Shown here: positions 54,940-57,645 of the stretch, piece after piece | Layout: the number at the start of each line of letters is the position of its first letter | Position numbering within the stretch: the stretch's first letter is position 1 | NCBI GenBank assembly: GCA_041741895.1 | Contig: JBGSJO010000117.1 | Coordinates: forward strand, 1 to 57,645 | Direction of reading: 5' to 3' | Length of the DNA stretch: 57,645 bases | DNA from: Allopontixanthobacter sp041741895 | GTDB taxonomy: Bacteria; Pseudomonadota; Alphaproteobacteria; Sphingomonadales; Sphingomonadaceae | Made by a program: the position numbers and the translations under genes | Notes under the pieces: generated by a model | What the model saw: the letters and a program-made list of their open reading frames with translations, nothing else | Told to the model about the DNA's origin: nothing | Databases searched by the model: none

Positions 54940-55647
54940 ATGAAAAAACTTTTCCCCGATGCCAAGTCCGCCCTCGACGGTTTGCTGCGTGATGATATCC
55001 TGATTGCATCGGGCGGATTCGGATTGTGCGGGATTCCAGACCGGCTGCTCGACGCGATCCGCGACAGCGGCGTGAAGGGGCTGACATTCGCCAGCAACAA
55101 TGCCGGGATCGACAATGAAGGCATCGGAAAATTGCTCCGGACGCGGCAGGTCCGCAAGATGATCTCCAGTTATGTGGGCGAGAACAAGGAATTCGAACGG
55201 CAATTCCTGTCCGGCGAACTCGAAGTCGAATTCTGCCCACAGGGTACGCTGGCGGAACGGATGCGGGCGGGCGGCGCAGGCATTCCCGGTTTCTATACCA
55301 AAACCGGTGTGGGAACGCAGGTGGCAGAGGGCAAGGAAGTGAAGAACTTTCGGGGAGAGGATTATATCCTCGAAGAAGGTATTTTCGCCGACCTCGCGAT
55401 TATCAAGGCGTGGAAAGCAGACGAAACCGGCAATCTGGTGTTTCGCAAGACAGCGCGCAATTTCAACCTGCCGGCCGCTACCTGCGGCAAGGTTTGCGTC
55501 GCCGAAGTGGAAGAGATTGTGCCGGTAGGCAGCCTCGATCCCGATTGCATCCATCTGCCCGGGGTTTATGTGCAGCGGATGATCGTGGGGGCACCCTATG
55601 ACAAGCTGATCGAATTCCGCACCGTGCGTGAACGCGAAACCGCATGA
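54940..55647 (+). CDS. scoA: 3-oxoacid CoA-transferase subunit A
   Basis: A 235-residue alpha subunit of a succinyl-CoA:3-ketoacid CoA-transferase type enzyme, which moves CoA between succinyl-CoA and acetoacetate (or a related acid). The pattern is LLRDDILIASGGFGLCGIPD, LTFASNNAGIDNEGIGKLL, FCPQGTLAERMRAGGAGIPG, GEDYILEEGIFADLAIIKAW and NFNLPAATCGKVCVAEVEEI. The length is normal. GGAGG precedes the ATG. The beta subunit gene is 868 bases downstream, with a lipoprotein gene between, which is unusual because these subunits are normally adjacent. Confidence 0.93.
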   Translation: MKKLFPDAKSALDGLLRDDILIASGGFGLCGIPDRLLDAIRDSGVKGLTFASNNAGIDNEGIGKLLRTRQVRKMISSYVGENKEFERQFLSGELEVEFCPQGTLAERMRAGGAGIPGFYTKTGVGTQVAEGKEVKNFRGEDYILEEGIFADLAIIKAWKADETGNLVFRKTARNFNLPAATCGKVCVAEVEEIVPVGSLDPDCIHLPGVYVQRMIVGAPYDKLIEFRTVRERETA

Positions 55648-55681
55648 TGCCCGACCGGGGAAACGGACCGATCCATTGACA

Positions 55682-56512
55682 ATGACGGGCGCTGCCAGAA
55701 TTACTGCGGTACTGCTGTTTCCGTTGCTGTTTTCAGGCTGCGTCGCTGCATTGATTCCGGTCGCGGCAGGCGGCATGCTTGCGGGCAAGGACAAAATCGG
55801 GCTTGAATCCGGAACGCAGAATGCTGAAACTTTGCCAGCACGCACCGATGTTCTGATTGCGATACCTGCCCCGAAACCCACCAGCGTGAGATTGGGCGGG
55901 CAAGTCGCGCACGAATTGCCGCCCCCGATGCCTGGTCGTGGGACGTTTTCCGGCATGTTTGAATATGTTGCCGCGCAGGCAGACAAAGATCCAGTTTCAG
56001 ATCTCCGGCAATCTGCCCTGCTGGCTGCACCGGGCTCGCTGACCCCGGACCGGTCCGATTGCAGTATCCGGCCGCCGGCAGTGGTGTTCGATCTCGATCC
56101 GGCCGACGCGCTGTTCAATCCGGCGGCGGCAGTGAAGGCTGATCCTGAACTTGCGCAGATGCTGCGCGATTTCCGGTCCCGGGATATCACCATTTTCTGG
56201 CTTTCTGCGCTAACTCCGCTGGATGCAGACGCCATGCGAAGCCGACTGAGCGTGAGCGGGCTTGATCCTGCCGGAAGCGACGGCTTGTTGTTGATGCGCC
56301 ATATTGATGACCGCAAGCAGACGCGCCGACACGATGTGTCGAAGACGCATTGTGTGGTCGCGATTGCCGGTGATACCAGATCCGATTTCGACGAGCTGTT
56401 CGATTATTTGATGGACCCTTCCGCTGCCCATCCGATCGAGGCGCTGCTGAACGCCGGATGGTTCCTGACCCCGCCCCCTCTGCTCGATCCGAGCATTACT
56501 GAAGGACAATAG
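55682..56512 (+). CDS. Exported HAD-like (acid phosphatase-type) lipoprotein
   Basis: A 276-residue lipoprotein: MTGAARITAVLLFPLLFSGC gives lipidation at Cys20. A Pro-rich linker follows (about 60-90), then a domain with HAD-superfamily spacing: VVFDLDPADALFNP (Asp137, Asp139), IFWLSAL (Ser175 at motif II), DDRKQTRR (Lys212) and VAIAGDTRSDFDELFDY (Asp231, Asp235). This resembles class B/C acid phosphatase-like lipoproteins, although motif I lacks the usual Thr/Val pattern (DxDxTxV), so activity is uncertain. It lies between scoA and scoB and ends three bases before the scoB ATG, inside the same operon. An in-frame ATG upstream (55628) lies in scoA. Confidence 0.68.
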   Translation: MTGAARITAVLLFPLLFSGCVAALIPVAAGGMLAGKDKIGLESGTQNAETLPARTDVLIAIPAPKPTSVRLGGQVAHELPPPMPGRGTFSGMFEYVAAQADKDPVSDLRQSALLAAPGSLTPDRSDCSIRPPAVVFDLDPADALFNPAAAVKADPELAQMLRDFRSRDITIFWLSALTPLDADAMRSRLSVSGLDPAGSDGLLLMRHIDDRKQTRRHDVSKTHCVVAIAGDTRSDFDELFDYLMDPSAAHPIEALLNAGWFLTPPPLLDPSITEGQ

Positions 56513-56515
56513 ACC

Positions 56516-57157
56516 ATGCCCTGGACCCGCGACGAAATGGCCGCGCGCGCCGCACGCGAACTGCAAGACGGATTTTACGTCAATCTTGGCATCGGCATCC
56601 CCACATTGGTGGCGAACCACATCCCCGATGGGATCGAGGTGACGCTGCAATCAGAAAACGGGATGCTGGGGATCGGGCCATTTCCCTATGACGAGGACGT
56701 TGACCCGGATCTGATCAACGCTGGCAAGCAGACAATCAGCGAATTGCCCAGCAGTGCCTATTTCGATAGCGCGACCAGCTTCGCCATGATCCGCGGCGGA
56801 CATATCGACTTGACCGTGCTGGGCGCGATGGAAGTTAGCGAGAGTGGCGACATCGCCAACTGGATGATCCCGGGCAAGATGATCAAGGGCATGGGCGGCG
56901 CGATGGACCTGGTGGCGGGGGTCAAGAAGATCATCGTGGTGATGGAACACAACGCCAAGGACGGCAGCCCCAAGTTCATCCCGGACTGCACCCTGCCGCT
57001 GACCGGTCAGAACGTGGTCGACATGATCGTAACCGACCTTGCCGTATTCCACCGCGCCGACCACGCCAGCCCCTTCCGCCTGATCGAACTCGCTCCCGGC
57101 GTGAGCGCAGAAGAAGTCGCGGCGAAGACGACCGCGCACTACGAGACCGCCTTGTGA
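56516..57157 (+). CDS. scoB: 3-oxoacid CoA-transferase subunit B
   Basis: A 213-residue beta subunit carrying the catalytic glutamate in LQSENGMLGIGPFPYDEDVD (Glu47). Other hallmarks: MAARAARELQDGFYVNLGIG, IPTLVANHIPDGI, FDSATSFAMIRGGHIDLTVL, GAMEVSESGDIANWMIPGKM and GMGGAMDLVAGVKKIIVVME. With scoA it forms the active transferase for ketone-body or acetoacetate use. The Shine-Dalgarno (GAAGGA) lies inside the end of the lipoprotein gene, and the stop overlaps the next gene (GTGA), so the four genes are one tight operon. Confidence 0.94.
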   Translation: MPWTRDEMAARAARELQDGFYVNLGIGIPTLVANHIPDGIEVTLQSENGMLGIGPFPYDEDVDPDLINAGKQTISELPSSAYFDSATSFAMIRGGHIDLTVLGAMEVSESGDIANWMIPGKMIKGMGGAMDLVAGVKKIIVVMEHNAKDGSPKFIPDCTLPLTGQNVVDMIVTDLAVFHRADHASPFRLIELAPGVSAEEVAAKTTAHYETAL

Positions 57158-57603
57158 ATCGAGGTGCCCGCTGGCTGATCGCGGGCGGTGTGTTGAGCGC
57201 TATAGCTGCGCTGTTGCATCTGGGCTGCATTATCTTCGGAGCTCGCTGGTTCCGCTTCTTCGGCGCGCCCGAGCCGCTGATCGTAAACTACGAGCACGGG
57301 GCGACGGGGCTGGTGTGGATCACCGTCGCGATTATCGCGCTGCTGGCCGTCTGGGCCGCGTTTGCCTTTTCCGGCGCGGGGCTGATCCGCCGCCTTCCTT
57401 TGCTCCGTACCGGGCTGGTCGCAATTGCGGCCATTTACCTGTTGCGCGGCGCATTGCTGTTTCCGGCTTTGGCCCTGGCACCCTATCCGCGGTACGAATT
57501 CGATATCTGGTCCTCGGCCATCGTGCTGGTTTACGGCCTTGTCTATTCGGTCGGGACGTGGCTGGCATGGCCGGCGCTTCGGGCCGACCGGACGACGGCC
57601 TGA
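57154..57603 (+). CDS. Four-helix integral membrane protein of unknown function
   Basis: A 149-residue protein with about four membrane helices (WLIAGGVLSAIAALLHLGCI, GLVWITVAIIALLAVWAAFA, LRTGLVAIAAIYLLRGALLF, IVLVYGLVYSVGTWLAWPAL). Conserved-looking polar spots are LHLGCI, NYEHGA and RYEFDIWSS. No family recognised with confidence. It starts at GTG 57154, overlapping the scoB stop by four bases (GTGA), so it is translated with the CoA-transferase operon. Confidence 0.65.
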   Translation: MNRGARWLIAGGVLSAIAALLHLGCIIFGARWFRFFGAPEPLIVNYEHGATGLVWITVAIIALLAVWAAFAFSGAGLIRRLPLLRTGLVAIAAIYLLRGALLFPALALAPYPRYEFDIWSSAIVLVYGLVYSVGTWLAWPALRADRTTA

Positions 57604-57645
57604 CAGATGCTGGATGCCGCGCCGGGCAAGGCTGAGTCGCCGCTC

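Overview
The window is GC-rich chromosomal DNA from an alphaproteobacterium, most likely order Sphingomonadales (Erythrobacteraceae or a close relative). Supporting signs are GapR/DUF2312 and DUF1244 next to pyruvate kinase, an RpoC and RpoB of alphaproteobacterial length, a CIRCE-controlled groESL, a CHASE3/HWE histidine kinase, a bacterial CDC48-type ATPase, and many exported hydrolases and TonB-linked functions. No tRNA, rRNA or CRISPR array was seen.

Layout. Positions 1-7.8 kb look accessory: an edge-truncated pRiA4b ORF-3-like gene, an orphan ParS/MbcA-type antitoxin, a decayed DUF819 membrane-protein pseudogene, an exported M20 peptidase preceded by a hexanucleotide microsatellite, a small lipoprotein cytochrome c flanked by two copies of a hairpin-bearing repeat, an aldehyde dehydrogenase and a PilZ protein. 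From 8.0 to 15.1 kb lie housekeeping genes (ruvC-DUF3147-yebC with stop/start overlaps, gapR-like, DUF1244, pyk, gltX), a small lipoprotein and a serine hydrolase. Positions 15.1-21.6 kb hold a four-gene minus-strand operon: TonB-dependent receptor, YfcC-type transporter, exported cyanophycinase and isoaspartyl dipeptidase. It reads as a complete route for using external cyanophycin (multi-L-arginyl-poly-L-aspartate), and I consider it the most interesting system here.

Positions 22.0-30.7 kb are rpoB-rpoC on the minus strand. A small-protein/DUF2975/HTH module (31.0-32.0 kb) separates them from rplJ-rplL (32.3-33.3 kb), which run on the opposite strand, so the usual rplJL-rpoBC block is broken. 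Next come a CPA2 cation antiporter, a MATE efflux protein, groES-groEL with CIRCE, a DUF885 peptidase, a DUF305/LVIVD fusion, MTA phosphorylase, a host-attachment-type protein, a class A beta-lactamase-like protein lacking the usual omega-loop glutamate, two tandem Ala/Glu-rich lipoproteins, polA, the HWE kinase, an MscS channel and the CDC48-like ATPase. The right end is a 3-oxoacid CoA-transferase operon in which a HAD-like lipoprotein gene sits between the two transferase subunits.

All functional calls come from reading protein motifs by eye. Start sites were chosen from ribosome binding sites, signal peptides and overlaps, and several are adjustable by a few codons. Percent identities quoted for repeats are by-eye counts.
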